From the NCBI RefSeq assembly GCF_018831085.1, contig NZ_JAGPNM010000003.1:1-64000 (forward strand): a DNA stretch of 64,000 nt, in the 5' to 3' direction. Under the pieces are notes generated by a model. It saw nothing but the letters and a program-made list of their open reading frames with translations. It had not been told where the DNA came from and did not search any database. Origin of the DNA: Rheinheimera oceanensis. Lineage in GTDB: Bacteria > Pseudomonadota > Gammaproteobacteria > Enterobacterales > Alteromonadaceae. This document shows, piece after piece, positions 62,944 to 64,000 of this stretch; the stretch's first letter is position 1; each line of letters begins with the position of its first letter. The translations under genes were made by a program, and so were the position numbers.

Positions 62944-64000
62944 GTTTGCTATTTTACTGGCATTACTTTTTGCCGTACCTGCGCTCAATGCAGCTCCGTC
63001 TTATCAGTTAAAAGTTCTGGCTGATAACCTGAATTACCCCTGGGCGCTGGAGTTTTTGCCGGATGGCGATATGTTACTGACCGAGCGTAGCGGCACACTA
63101 AAGCGTCTGGCAGCGGATGGCAGTGAACGTTTTAGCATTCAACCGGCCTTACCCGATCTGCTGCAGGCTGCACAGGCCGGTTTGCAAGACGTAATACTGA
63201 CACCGGGTTTTACCGGTAATAGTCAAATCCTGCTCAGTTATGCCTGTGGCACATTAAAAGCTAATAACACCTGTCTTGCCAGTGCAGAGCTAACTACCAG
63301 TGGTCTTAACAATATCAAACGTATTTTTCAGGCCCAACCACTAAAAAGCGGTGCCGCCCACTTTGGTGGCCGTATTGCTTTTTTGCCGGATAACAGTCTG
63401 GTGTTAACGTTGGGTGATGGTTTTGATTACCGTGAGCAGGCACAAAACCCGGCCAATCATTTGGGCAAGATAGTGCGGTTAAATGCTGACGGCTCAATAC
63501 CTCCGGACAACCCTTTTGCTGACAGGCCGGGTTATGTTGCTGAGATATACAGCCTGGGGCACCGTAATGTGCAGGGTATTTTTTATGATGCAGTAACTCA
63601 AACGCTGTATAGTCACGAACATGGCCCACGTGGTGGCGATGAGTTAAATATTATTCAAGCCGGTGAGAATTATGGCTGGCCGGTAGCCACTAAAGGTATA
63701 GATTACACTGGTGCCAGAGTATCCCCTTATACTGCCTTCAGTGGTATGCAGGCACCTGTCTGGGGTTGGACACCATCTATCGCCCCTGCGGGCATGACGT
63801 TATACCGTGGTGAGCTATTCCCACAGTGGCAGGGTAATATTTTTGTGGCCGCGCTGGCAGCAAAAAGCGTGTATAGGCTGCAAATAGAAAAGCAGCAGAT
63901 AGTGCATGAGCAGGTGCTGTTTAGTGAACTGAAACAGCGTATCCGTGACGTGCGCAGCGGGCCGGATGGGGCTTTGTATTTACTAACCGACAGTGACAAA
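62936..64000 (+). CDS. PQQ-dependent soluble sugar dehydrogenase (YliI type), cut by window end
   Basis: 355 codons without a stop up to the window end. ATG 62936 has GGAGG seven bases upstream and overlaps the preceding gene. A signal peptide (about 1-19, ending A-L-N-A-A) precedes a glucose/sorbosone dehydrogenase beta-propeller: N-Y-P-W-A-L-E-F-L-P-D-G (32-43), G-G-R-I-A-F-L-P-D (about 143-151), G-H-R-N-V-Q-G (about 206-212) and E-H-G-P-R-G-G-D-E-L-N (about 225-235), the PQQ/calcium region. Periplasmic oxidation of aldoses or related sugars is expected. Only the C-terminal part is missing. Confidence 0.9.
   Translation, partial: MPRFAILLALLFAVPALNAAPSYQLKVLADNLNYPWALEFLPDGDMLLTERSGTLKRLAADGSERFSIQPALPDLLQAAQAGLQDVILTPGFTGNSQILLSYACGTLKANNTCLASAELTTSGLNNIKRIFQAQPLKSGAAHFGGRIAFLPDNSLVLTLGDGFDYREQAQNPANHLGKIVRLNADGSIPPDNPFADRPGYVAEIYSLGHRNVQGIFYDAVTQTLYSHEHGPRGGDELNIIQAGENYGWPVATKGIDYTGARVSPYTAFSGMQAPVWGWTPSIAPAGMTLYRGELFPQWQGNIFVAALAAKSVYRLQIEKQQIVHEQVLFSELKQRIRDVRSGPDGALYLLTDSDK

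Overview
The window looks like a chromosomal segment of a marine or aquatic gammaproteobacterium near Alteromonadales/Chromatiaceae (Rheinheimera/Alishewanella/Arsukibacterium-like). This is inferred from gene content: aspS-yebC-ruvCAB followed by ybgC-tolQRAB-pal-cpoB-tRNA-Lys-nadA, cmoA-cmoB, purM-purN, an ExeM-type nuclease, an Atm1-type exporter and several GGDEF proteins. No rRNA is present, so the genus is an inference and not a reading.

Layout. 1-5040: distal end of a chromosomal integron. About ten small, mostly AT-rich, all-plus-strand cassette genes are separated by attC sites. The integrase and attI must lie left of the window. One cassette encodes a miniature FliF/YscJ-like membrane protein. 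5287-8141: aquaporin AqpZ, an Atm1-type ABC exporter and nucleoside phosphorylase PpnP. 8395-13505: secreted nuclease ExeM and acyl-CoA dehydrogenase FadE, sharing a terminator. 13694-20900: YafJ-type amidotransferase, then minus-strand genes DUF3108, purN, purM, an unknown gene, a LysR regulator, cmoB, cmoA and a DUF72 protein. 20967-28665: a diguanylate cyclase with three periplasmic solute-binding-like domains, aspS, yebC and ruvCAB. 28666-29411: gene-poor; it holds a candidate minus-strand small RNA with its own promoter and strong terminator. 29412-36239: ybgC and tol-pal, four tandem tRNA-Lys genes and nadA.

36355-46300: a defence island at tRNA-Ser(GGA). The tRNA 3' end is repeated, with one extra base, at 46244-46259. 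Between the two copies lies one operon: hsdM, hsdS, an RloC-type anticodon nuclease, hsdR, a zeta-toxin-family kinase and a 56-residue protein. The restriction system, the tRNA-cutting backup and the kinase/small-protein pair look like layers of phage defence. No integrase is present.

46471-64000: mostly housekeeping and hypothetical genes: a 2OG-Fe(II) oxygenase, a secreted coiled-coil protein, yjjX, a DUF445 protein, an M19 dipeptidase lipoprotein, a CsbD protein, cytochrome b562, a second YebC paralogue, acpH, a three-gene cluster led by a protein with three GNGAGIEPPK repeats, an alkyltransferase-like protein, yccF, a HAD phosphatase, a second diguanylate cyclase, a large divergent bifunctional penicillin-binding protein, hemH, a small membrane protein and a PQQ-type sugar dehydrogenase cut off by the window end.

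The points most worth checking are the tRNA-Ser defence island and its last two genes, the mini-FliF cassette, the repeat-peptide cluster, the candidate small RNA, and the covarying T-stem change in two of the four tRNA-Lys genes.
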